Source: a virus. Taken from it: a stretch of 24,165 nt of DNA. Position numbers and translations under genes: made by a program. Under the pieces are notes generated by a model that had not been told where the DNA came from, ran no database searches, and saw only the letters and a list, made by a program, of their open reading frames with translations. The stretch is taken from positions 1 through 24,165 of IMG/VR virus record IMGVR_UViG_3300027754_000435. The stretch is one strand, 5' to 3'. Positions 8,742-15,998 of the stretch are shown one piece after another. The stretch's first letter is position 1, and the number at the start of each line of letters is the position of its first letter.

Positions 8742-8773
8742 TTTGGTAGTTTCAAAATAATTTCGTATATTTG
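8742..8773 (+). promoter_or_regulatory. Bacteroidetes-type host promoter for the glycosylation cassette
   Basis: TTTG (8742-8745), a 20-base spacer, and TATATTTG (8766-8773) match the Bacteroidetes primary sigma-factor consensus TTTG and TAnnTTTG exactly. The expected transcription start lies about 4-8 bases downstream, at or beside the ATG at 8779, so the mRNA would be leaderless or nearly so. Confidence 0.65.
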
Positions 8774-8778
8774 TTACA

Positions 8779-10944
8779 ATGAGAAAAAAGTTACTTTATG
8801 TTGCTCCACATCTTTCTACTGGAGGACAGCCACAATACCTATATAAACAGGTAAAAGAATTCATAAAAGACTTTGATATTGAAGTTGTTGAAATAAACAA
8901 TAGTGGTGGAGATGCTTTTGTAGTTCAAAAAAATAGAATTAAATCTTTAGCAATTGTACACACGTTAGATGAAGATAAATCTAAAATTTTAGATATAATT
9001 GAAAGTTTTAGACCTGATATTATTCACTTTCAGGAGATACCTCAATTTGATTTAGCATTTAATATATTAGATGTTATTTTCAGAAAAGATAGACCTTATT
9101 TTATATTAGCAACAACACATGGTTCACTAACAACCACATCTGATATAATATACCATCCTGATAGATATGTTTTAGTATCGGAATGGAGTAGACAAAAGTT
9201 TGTAGGATTGGGAGTTGAAACTGATTTATGGGAATATCCGATTGAAGAATATGATTTTAATAAAAATGATGCACAGAATAAATTAGGATTAGACCCATCA
9301 TATAAGCATGTATTAAATGTTGGATTATTTGCTCCCGGTAAAAACCAAGCTGAAATATTTGATGTAGCTAGACAATTAGAAAAGTATAAAATAAAATTTC
9401 ATTTTGTAGGTAATCAAGCTGGAAACTTTGAAGATTATTGGTTGCCCCTTATGAGACATAAACCTAATAATTGTATTATATGGGGTGAGCGAAATGATGT
9501 AGATACTTTTTACGCAGCATGTGATATGTTTTATTTCAGTTCCAAATTAGAACTAAATCCATTATCAGTTAAAGAAGCACTTTCATATAAACTACCTTCT
9601 ATATTTAGAAAGTTACATACATACTTAGATACATATGATAATAACCCATTGGTAACTTATATTAATGATGATTTAAAAGCAACAAAAAGAATTATTTTAG
9701 ATACATTAAATCCAAAGTTTGATGAAATACCCGGATGGTTTTCTTTTTCGGAAGTATATGATGAGATGGTAACAACTACTCCATTCAATTCTAATTTTGT
9801 TGAAATTGGATCTTGGTTTGGAAAATCTACAAATTATTTAATTAAAAAAATATTAGAATCTAAAAAGAATATTAAGTTTACAACAATTGATACCTTTAAA
9901 GGTAGTGAAACATCCGAATTAGATAAAGTAATTGTTAGTGCACATAATGATGATATTTTTTATGATTTTGTTGAAAATACAATTATATCAAACAATTATG
10001 ATTCTTTTGATATTATAAAAGATTCTGCAGATAACGCATCTAAATTATTTGAAAATAATAGCATTGATTTTTTAATGATTGATGCAGACCATTCATATGA
10101 ATCTGTTAAAAATGATATAAGAACTTGGTATAATAAAATAAAGCCTGGTGGATATATTGGTGGAGATGATTATGGTGTATTTGATTCTGTAACATCTGCG
10201 GTTAATGATTATTTTTATAAACAAATAGAACCTAAATTTAGAAGTTATATTCGTAAAAAGCCAAAAATCCAAATTAAACATCTTTTAACAAAACCAAATG
10301 ATGTAAGAGAACGAATCAGTATGGCATCTATAAAACAATTAGAAAAATACGGAATGTATTATGAACCAATTGTAAATAAACCATATGAAGGATTAGCGCC
10401 TACTGAAGGATGTAGAAGACCTGAGCATGTGAGCAAAGATAATAAACCGGGTGAATTATATCCGGGAGCAGGATTGGGATGGATTACAGGTAGACACTAT
10501 GGATGTTATTTAGCACATAGAGGAGCATTAGAAACTATGAGTGATGAGTTTGATTACACATTAGTATTTGAAGCAGATGCATTTATCTATACTGGATTGG
10601 AAGAATTTGTTGAGATAGTACATAGAGCTTGTTTTATTTCTGAGAGAGATGATGTGCCATTCATTAGTTTTGCCGATAATCCATCAAGAGGAAAAGAAAA
10701 ATTAGATGATTTATTTTCAAAAACAGCTCATAATCAAGACCTTGCGCATTGTTATTTAATTCCAAATAGAGAAAAGAAATGGTGGTTGGATAGGATTGTA
10801 GATTGTGGGTGGGATGTGGGTGACCTTTGGTATAACCATGTATTTTTTCATCATCCAAGATTAAGATATACTACAAATAAAATGTATAGTAAACAAGCCG
10901 AAGGGTATTCTTTGCTAGATGAAACAATTAAAACTTGGAGTTAA
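8779..10944 (+). CDS. Three-domain glycosyltransferase (GT-B) / methyltransferase / GT25-like glycosyltransferase
   Basis: This 721-residue protein has three enzyme domains. Residues 1-310 are a GT-B fold of the GT4 type: the N-terminal strand LLYVAPHLSTGGQPQ, then VGLFAPGKNQAEIFDVA (181-197) and a donor-site motif ELNPLSVKEAL (258-268). Residues about 320-480 form a class I SAM methyltransferase of the Methyltransf_24 kind: motif I FVEIGSWFGKST (340-351), acidic strand end IDTF (370-373), and FLMIDADHSYESVKNDI with KPGGYIGGDDY (431-465). Residues about 525-721 look like a GT-A enzyme near GT25: GCYLAHRGALE (575-585) and YTLVFEADAFI (593-603), in which EAD stands where GT25 has its metal-binding EDD. 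It overlaps the next gene by one base (TAATG), so the two are translationally coupled. It probably builds or modifies a short glycan on a virion protein or on the host surface. Confidence 0.78.
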   Translation: MRKKLLYVAPHLSTGGQPQYLYKQVKEFIKDFDIEVVEINNSGGDAFVVQKNRIKSLAIVHTLDEDKSKILDIIESFRPDIIHFQEIPQFDLAFNILDVIFRKDRPYFILATTHGSLTTTSDIIYHPDRYVLVSEWSRQKFVGLGVETDLWEYPIEEYDFNKNDAQNKLGLDPSYKHVLNVGLFAPGKNQAEIFDVARQLEKYKIKFHFVGNQAGNFEDYWLPLMRHKPNNCIIWGERNDVDTFYAACDMFYFSSKLELNPLSVKEALSYKLPSIFRKLHTYLDTYDNNPLVTYINDDLKATKRIILDTLNPKFDEIPGWFSFSEVYDEMVTTTPFNSNFVEIGSWFGKSTNYLIKKILESKKNIKFTTIDTFKGSETSELDKVIVSAHNDDIFYDFVENTIISNNYDSFDIIKDSADNASKLFENNSIDFLMIDADHSYESVKNDIRTWYNKIKPGGYIGGDDYGVFDSVTSAVNDYFYKQIEPKFRSYIRKKPKIQIKHLLTKPNDVRERISMASIKQLEKYGMYYEPIVNKPYEGLAPTEGCRRPEHVSKDNKPGELYPGAGLGWITGRHYGCYLAHRGALETMSDEFDYTLVFEADAFIYTGLEEFVEIVHRACFISERDDVPFISFADNPSRGKEKLDDLFSKTAHNQDLAHCYLIPNREKKWWLDRIVDCGWDVGDLWYNHVFFHHPRLRYTTNKMYSKQAEGYSLLDETIKTWS

Positions 10945-12092
10945 TGATTTACGATAATTTAAAAAAGAATAAAAATAATATAATTGACGTACAAAATAAA
11001 ATAAATATACATTTTGTAAAAGGGCCTTATGTAGAAATAACAGGTCCCAAAAGCGCAGAATATAAAATAGAATTTATTGATAATAAAAATGGAAACATAC
11101 TTTATAAAAGTGCAATAGGTACTAATTGTTGGAGTAAGTGTAGTATTGAATATTTTGTTGATTGGAAAATAAAAATATATGAAAACGATAAACTTTGGCA
11201 TGAAACTGTATATAATGCAAAAGATAAAAGAGTTTATATAGCATTAGATTCAAAGGCATTAGGAGATTCTATTGCATGGTTTCCTTATATAGATGAGTTT
11301 AGAAAAAAGCATAAATGTAAAGTAGTTACATCTACTTTTATGAATGATATGTTTATAGAGCAGTACCCTGATATCGAATTTGTAAATCCTGGTACAAATG
11401 TAACTGATTTATATGCAATGTATTTGATGGGATTATTTTATAATGAAGATAGTTCAATAAATCATTTAAAAAGTCCAAATAATTTTAGAGAACAAACAAT
11501 GCAAAAAATGTGTTCTGATGTATTGGGTCTTGATTATGTAGAAGTTAAACCTAAATTAAAAAAAACAAATACAAATATAGATAAAAATTTAAAGCAAGTT
11601 TGTATAGGAATACATGGTACTGCACAATCTAAGTTTTGGAATAATCCACATGGATGGCAAGATGTTGTAGATTGGTTAAATAATAAAGGATATGTAGTTA
11701 AATTACTTTCAAAAGAAGGTAATGATTATATGGGAAATAAACTACCATCTGGTATTATAAGACATCCAAATGGCCCATTAGAATTAGTTATGGAGGAGAT
11801 GCAAAAATCTAAAGCATTTATTGGTATTGGGAGTGGATTAAGCTGGTTGAGTTGGGGATTAGATGTTCCGACTGTATTAATTAGTGGATTCTCATATGAT
11901 TGGGCTGAAATGAAAGATTGTATAAGAATTGCAGCACCAAAGGATAAGTGTGAAGGGTGCTTTAATAGACTTAGATTGGATGCTGGGGATTGGAATTGGT
12001 GTCCGGACCATAAAGGTACGGATAGGCAATTTGAGTGTACTAAAACAATAACTTCAGAAATGGTAATAAAAGAATTAGAAAAATTTTTATAA
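10944..12092 (+). CDS. Autotransporter strand-loop-strand O-heptosyltransferase (BAHT/TibC) family protein
   Basis: I choose the ATG at 10944, which overlaps the previous stop (TAATG) and has GGAG five bases upstream, over the TTG nine bases earlier; this gives 382 residues. The family signatures are dense. An N-terminal beta domain (VKGPYVEITG, then YKIEFIDNKNGN) precedes LGDSIAWFPY, with the presumed catalytic Asp at D108. Then come STFMNDMF, VNPGTNVTDLYAMYLMG, IGIHGTAQSKFWNNPHGW, GIGSGLSWLSWGLDVP and ISGFSYDW. The C-terminal iron-finger cysteines are all present: C336 and C339 in CEGCFN, C353 in DWNWCP, C365 in RQFECT. In Gram-negative bacteria these enzymes transfer heptose from ADP-heptose to serines of autotransporter beta-helices. 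A phage copy next to a Ser-rich giant fibre suggests O-glycosylation of the virion; donor and target are inference. Confidence 0.85.
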   Translation: MIYDNLKKNKNNIIDVQNKINIHFVKGPYVEITGPKSAEYKIEFIDNKNGNILYKSAIGTNCWSKCSIEYFVDWKIKIYENDKLWHETVYNAKDKRVYIALDSKALGDSIAWFPYIDEFRKKHKCKVVTSTFMNDMFIEQYPDIEFVNPGTNVTDLYAMYLMGLFYNEDSSINHLKSPNNFREQTMQKMCSDVLGLDYVEVKPKLKKTNTNIDKNLKQVCIGIHGTAQSKFWNNPHGWQDVVDWLNNKGYVVKLLSKEGNDYMGNKLPSGIIRHPNGPLELVMEEMQKSKAFIGIGSGLSWLSWGLDVPTVLISGFSYDWAEMKDCIRIAAPKDKCEGCFNRLRLDAGDWNWCPDHKGTDRQFECTKTITSEMVIKELEKFL

Positions 12093-12105
12093 AAAGAAAA
12101 AAATC

Positions 12106-12124
12106 ATATACTTATATATATAAA
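12106..12124 (+). promoter_or_regulatory. Candidate phage late promoter
   Basis: ATATACTTATATATATAAA lies 17 bases before the ATG at 12142. The first 15 bases are identical to the element at 15280-15298, with the same placement in a gene gap. Confidence 0.45.
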
Positions 12125-12141
12125 CAATAAAAAACACAATT

Positions 12142-12507
12142 ATGGCAGAATTAGATAAAGTCCCACAAACTCAAACTGTGGAAATAGCAACTGTAAAAAT
12201 AGATGAGGATTTATTTAAATCTATTACTGATTTAAATTCTCAAATTGGACAATACGTTGGAAGATTTGGAGAAATTTATCTTAGAAAAAAGGAAATTAAT
12301 GATGAGTTGATTTCATTGGATGATACTTTAGAGAGATTTGAAGATGAATTTAAATCAATGAATTTACAATTAAGAGAATTTATTGATGGATTAGATGAAG
12401 AATATCCACAAGGTAGATTAAATCTACAAGATGGTACAATTCAATACCAACCAGGTGCACCTACTAGAAAGCAGTTGGCTGAACAACAATCTCAACCATC
12501 TATTTAA
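12142..12507 (+). CDS. Small coiled-coil protein, paralogue of the gene at 8451
   Basis: This 121-residue acidic helical protein matches the 94-residue product at 8451 from about residue 50 to residue 107. It has a different N-terminus (MAELDKVPQTQTVEIATVKI) and an added Gln/Pro-rich tail (TRKQLAEQQSQPSI). The coiled coil spans about residues 25-90 and ends in the conserved YPQGRLNLQDG turn. It shares the start context AATTATGGCA and an upstream late-promoter-like element with its paralogue. The two copies bracket the glycosylation genes. Function unknown. Confidence 0.65.
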   Translation: MAELDKVPQTQTVEIATVKIDEDLFKSITDLNSQIGQYVGRFGEIYLRKKEINDELISLDDTLERFEDEFKSMNLQLREFIDGLDEEYPQGRLNLQDGTIQYQPGAPTRKQLAEQQSQPSI

Positions 12508-12527
12508 GTTGTAAAAGAATAATCTTT

Positions 12528-12546
12528 TATATTTATATAGTATAAA
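12528..12546 (+). promoter_or_regulatory. Candidate phage late promoter
   Basis: TATATTTATATAGTATAAA lies 19 bases before the ATG at 12566 and aligns with the shared ATAYTTATAT core of the other gene gaps. Confidence 0.4.
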
Positions 12547-12565
12547 GTAAAGTTATCACTATATA

Positions 12566-15262
12566 ATGAACGGATTATCAAATTTTTTAGTAGAATCAAT
12601 ATTATTGGAAGCGGAATCGATAAACAAAGTAATTGTTGTTTATTCGGGCCGCTTTCAACCTTTTCATAAGGGCCACTTTGCAACTTATGATAATTTAGTA
12701 CGCAAGTTTGGTAAGGATAGCGTTTATATCGGAACTTCTAATGTCACCGATTCAAAAAAATCTCCATTTAATTTTAAAGAGAAGAAAGCAATAATGACAA
12801 CTATGTTTGGTATCCCATCAAACAAAATTGTCAATATCAGAAATCCATATGCGCCTGAAGAAATCCTAAACAAATATAATGAAGATACAACTGGTTTAAT
12901 AGTTGTAGTTGGGGAGAAAGATGAGAATCGTTTGGGTGGTAAATATTTTACGCCATATAAAGGAAATGTAACCGAGCCTTATTTAGATAGAGGATATGTC
13001 TACGCTTCGCCAGCTACATCAAATCCTATTAGTGGTACTGATGTTAGATATTGGTTAAGTGCTGGTAGTGAAGCTGACAGAAAAAAGAATTTTACAAAAG
13101 CATATCCTAAATTTAATGACCAAATCTTCAAAATGATTACTCTTAAGTTGAAAAAACTTAAAGAATGTATTAATGAAGAAATTAAAATAAACGTTAAGAT
13201 TGGAGATACTATTTTAATGGGTAGATTTAAAAATAAAAAAGTAGTTGTAAAAACAATAGGAACTGATGATTGGGGAATGCCAACCATTAATGGTAAAAAA
13301 GTAGCAACATTCAGAATACCTAAAAAAGAAAATTTAAAAGAAATGGGATTTCCGGGTGGAGCCGGTGTTGGTTTAAGTTTACCTGGTGGATATATTAACG
13401 GAGCACCTGATACTAAAGATGTTAAGAAGAATAGTAAAAAACTTAACAACAAAGGAATGAGTGGATACGAAGATATTGATGAAAATTGGGATTCTGAATA
13501 TGAGGAAGTTGATGAGATAGCAGTACAAACTGATAAAATTCCTGGTGGTTTGGCTAAAGATAAAACATTAATTGATTTGGCTAAGAAGTATGATGAGAAA
13601 GAATACTATGACCCAAAGCAATTTGCTGCAAAGGTTATCAAACCTCAATTGATAAAAGGTATTAAAGTTGAAATGGAACACACAACTGATGTTCGTATTG
13701 CAACTGAAATAGCAATGGACCATTTGTGGGAAGATTTACATTATTATGAAAAATTGGCAACAATTGAAAATGAATCTGTAATTGGTGAACAATCGGGACT
13801 TGGAGCTATACCAAATGATGGAAATAGTACAACTGGTTATCAATGGAATTCAGATTGGGATGACTATAATAATCAAGAATATTATTTAAATGGATTGCGT
13901 GGTTGGGAATTTAAAGATAAAATTCCAAGTGAAAAAATAAAAAATCAATCGGTAGACCAAATATTACCAATTGATTCTCATAATGATATAGTAGACAAAT
14001 ACAATCGTATATTAAAGTATGATTTAAAATTACCATCCGATTTTCTTAAAGAAGAATTGTTAAACGAAGGTGGAGCATATGGGCATATGAATCATCCATT
14101 TGATATTGAAATGAATCTTACTTTTGGTGATTTAAAAAATATTGTAACTAAAGCACTTAATGGCGATTTGGAATTAGCAAGAGAAAAGACCGATGGACAA
14201 GCATTAGCAGTTAGTTGGGTAAGTGGTAGATTAGTTGCGGCACGTAACAAATCACATCTAAAGAATAAAGGAGCTGGTGCTATGAGTATAGGACAAGTAG
14301 CAAGTAAATTTGGTGGCAGAGGCGGATTAACCGATGCATATAATTTTGCAATGCAAGATTTATCAACAGCAATATCATCCTTATCAGATGCACAAAGAAA
14401 AAAAGTATTTAAAGATGGTATATGCTTTATGAATTTGGAAGTTATATATCCAACATCAGTAAATGTAATTCCATATGGACAACCTTTATTAGTATTTCAT
14501 GGTACATTTGAATATGATATAGAAGGTAATGCAATAGGACAAAATCAAGAAGCAGCTAAAATATTAGCAGGTATGATTAAGCAAGTTAATGGACATGTTC
14601 AATCTAAATATACAATACAAGGACCACCAGTAACACAACTTCCTAAGTCCGAACATCTATCTAAAATGCAAGCAAAGTATTTAGGAATGATTTCTAAATT
14701 GCAAACTGAATTTGGATTAAAAGATAATGATGGTGTAGCTGATTATCATCAATCTTGGTGGACTAATTTTGTTGAAAAAGGAGCTAAGAAGTTAGATGCA
14801 CAACAAAAGCTTGGATTGGTTAAGAGATGGGCATTTGGTAACAAGTCATTTAGAATAGCAGATATTAAAGATGATAAATTAAGAGCTTGGGCTGAACAAA
14901 TTGATAAGCAAGACCAACAAAAGATATCAAAACAAAATTTAATGAGATTTGAGGAGATATTTTTGGGAGTTGGCGCAGAAGTTTTATCATTTATGACATC
15001 TGTATTAACAGCAAACCCTGATTCTGCTAAAAAACAAATGGTAGCTCGTTTACAAAGTACTATATCACAGGTAAAAGCAAGTGGTGACCCTAAGAAGGTT
15101 GCAAAATTAAAATTAGAATTAGACCGTTTAAAATCATTAGGCGGATTTGATAAAATAGTACCAAATGAGGGTATTGTATTTGTATATGGTGGAAACACTT
15201 ACAAACTAACAGGTGCATTCGCACCCCTAAATCAAATTTTAGGAATTTTCTTCGATAAATAA
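12566..15262 (+). CDS. NMNAT-like nucleotidylyltransferase / DUF5661-like / ligase-like nucleotidyltransferase fusion
   Basis: This is an 898-residue multidomain protein. Residues 21-190 are a nucleotidylyltransferase of the NMN adenylyltransferase superfamily: VVYSGRFQPFHKGH with the HxGH motif at H34-H37, and ISGTDVR at 155-161. Enzymes of this group adenylate NMN or a related phosphate. Residues about 349-400 resemble DUF5661 (YDPKQFAAKVI, GIKVEMEHTTD, IAMDHLWEDLHYYEKL). Residues about 505-898 have the ordered motifs of covalent nucleotidyltransferases (RNA and DNA ligases): EKTDGQ (K541, KxDG), FMNLEV (E625), EGIVF (868-872) and YKLTG (K880). The protein ends soon after that last motif, without an OB domain. 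I recall similar phage proteins being filed under DUF6267. Residues 8-16 (LVESILLEA) resemble a T4 capsid-targeting peptide. Likely NAD or RNA end metabolism; the exact reaction is not determined. Confidence 0.72.
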   Translation: MNGLSNFLVESILLEAESINKVIVVYSGRFQPFHKGHFATYDNLVRKFGKDSVYIGTSNVTDSKKSPFNFKEKKAIMTTMFGIPSNKIVNIRNPYAPEEILNKYNEDTTGLIVVVGEKDENRLGGKYFTPYKGNVTEPYLDRGYVYASPATSNPISGTDVRYWLSAGSEADRKKNFTKAYPKFNDQIFKMITLKLKKLKECINEEIKINVKIGDTILMGRFKNKKVVVKTIGTDDWGMPTINGKKVATFRIPKKENLKEMGFPGGAGVGLSLPGGYINGAPDTKDVKKNSKKLNNKGMSGYEDIDENWDSEYEEVDEIAVQTDKIPGGLAKDKTLIDLAKKYDEKEYYDPKQFAAKVIKPQLIKGIKVEMEHTTDVRIATEIAMDHLWEDLHYYEKLATIENESVIGEQSGLGAIPNDGNSTTGYQWNSDWDDYNNQEYYLNGLRGWEFKDKIPSEKIKNQSVDQILPIDSHNDIVDKYNRILKYDLKLPSDFLKEELLNEGGAYGHMNHPFDIEMNLTFGDLKNIVTKALNGDLELAREKTDGQALAVSWVSGRLVAARNKSHLKNKGAGAMSIGQVASKFGGRGGLTDAYNFAMQDLSTAISSLSDAQRKKVFKDGICFMNLEVIYPTSVNVIPYGQPLLVFHGTFEYDIEGNAIGQNQEAAKILAGMIKQVNGHVQSKYTIQGPPVTQLPKSEHLSKMQAKYLGMISKLQTEFGLKDNDGVADYHQSWWTNFVEKGAKKLDAQQKLGLVKRWAFGNKSFRIADIKDDKLRAWAEQIDKQDQQKISKQNLMRFEEIFLGVGAEVLSFMTSVLTANPDSAKKQMVARLQSTISQVKASGDPKKVAKLKLELDRLKSLGGFDKIVPNEGIVFVYGGNTYKLTGAFAPLNQILGIFFDK

Positions 15263-15279
15263 TTGTTTTCTGGATTTTG

Positions 15280-15298
15280 ATATACTTATATATACAAA
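15280..15298 (+). promoter_or_regulatory. Candidate phage late promoter for the packaging/head cluster
   Basis: ATATACTTATATATACAAA lies 15 bases before the ATG at 15314. It is nearly identical to the elements at 8418 and 12106, which makes chance AT-richness a poor explanation. Confidence 0.48.
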
Positions 15299-15313
15299 TA
15301 TATCGTAAGTAAT

Positions 15314-15997
15314 ATGGCAAAGGAATTCAATAAAAAGTTTATGCATCCAACTCGTAGGAAGTTGGTGGATATGGTAATGCATGGTGCTGAATATGAAAAG
15401 GAATCATTTATTTCATTTTCTGGAGCAGATAAAGAAAAAATAAAAAGAGAAGTTGGTGAAAAATGGATTGATACGGATGGTAAAAATTGGGAGCAATTAG
15501 AAGCTGGTAAAATACAAACATCGGAATTGGGTGATACTATGGCTGATGTTAGAGCTTACTTAGATAAGTTAAACACTTGTAAATCTGATAATTGTAAAAC
15601 AATTAAAGTAGGTATAGTTGATAAAAAATTAATATCTAAGACTGGATATTGTTTACATTGTCTTACTATAAAAGAATCTCAAATTAAATTAGATGGATTG
15701 TGGGAAGCATATGAAGATTATAAAATATATTCTAATATGATTGGATATGGTAATGATGTATTATCTCAATTTAAACAAGCTTATAGAGATGCAAAGCAAA
15801 CTTATGAAGTAGTTCAAGAAGATGGTAAAATTGAAACTTGGAGTATGGAAAGGGATGTTGAAGAACTTAAAGCAGAGATACTTTTAGAAATTGTTAAATT
15901 TGAGGGTGAGATTGAGCAGGCTACTAAATTAAGAAATAAAGCTTACGATAAATTAAAAGATAAAAATTACGATTTAGTAAGACCACTTAACGATTAG
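15314..15997 (+). CDS. Zinc-ribbon-type protein at the small-terminase position
   Basis: This 227-residue protein is encoded one base before the terminase large subunit gene, the place occupied by the small terminase (gene 16) in T4. It has a basic N-terminus (NKKFMHPTRRKLVDMVMHG), four cysteines in a zinc-binding arrangement (C89, C94, C113, C116, i.e. Cx4C-x18-Cx2C), and a long helical C-terminal half (about 120-215) likely to form a coiled coil. The motif GDTMADVRAYLDKL precedes the zinc site. Helical oligomerisation and DNA binding would fit a small terminase, but I see no direct sequence match to gp16. Alternatives are a packaging accessory or a regulator. Confidence 0.5.
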   Translation: MAKEFNKKFMHPTRRKLVDMVMHGAEYEKESFISFSGADKEKIKREVGEKWIDTDGKNWEQLEAGKIQTSELGDTMADVRAYLDKLNTCKSDNCKTIKVGIVDKKLISKTGYCLHCLTIKESQIKLDGLWEAYEDYKIYSNMIGYGNDVLSQFKQAYRDAKQTYEVVQEDGKIETWSMERDVEELKAEILLEIVKFEGEIEQATKLRNKAYDKLKDKNYDLVRPLND

Positions 15998-15998
15998 T

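Noticed and set aside
10935-10943. Alternative TTG start for the O-heptosyltransferase
   Set aside because: The ATG at 10944 is preceded by GGAG at suitable distance and forms a TAATG overlap with the upstream stop; the TTG has no such support.
12513-12530. AAAAGA-ATAA-TCTTTT hairpin after the second coiled-coil gene as a terminator
   Set aside because: The stem is only 6 bp, nearly all A-T, and there is no clean T-run; it is not distinguishable from background in this AT-rich sequence.
13000-13452. 150-codon minus-strand open frame opposite the NMNAT-ligase gene
   Set aside because: It is antisense to a well-supported domain protein, its translation is low-complexity and hydrophobic as expected of a shadow frame, and it has no leader or promoter.
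14749-15198. 149-codon minus-strand open frame opposite the ligase-like domain
   Set aside because: The plus strand carries ordered catalytic motifs here; the antisense product has no motif and is a composition effect.
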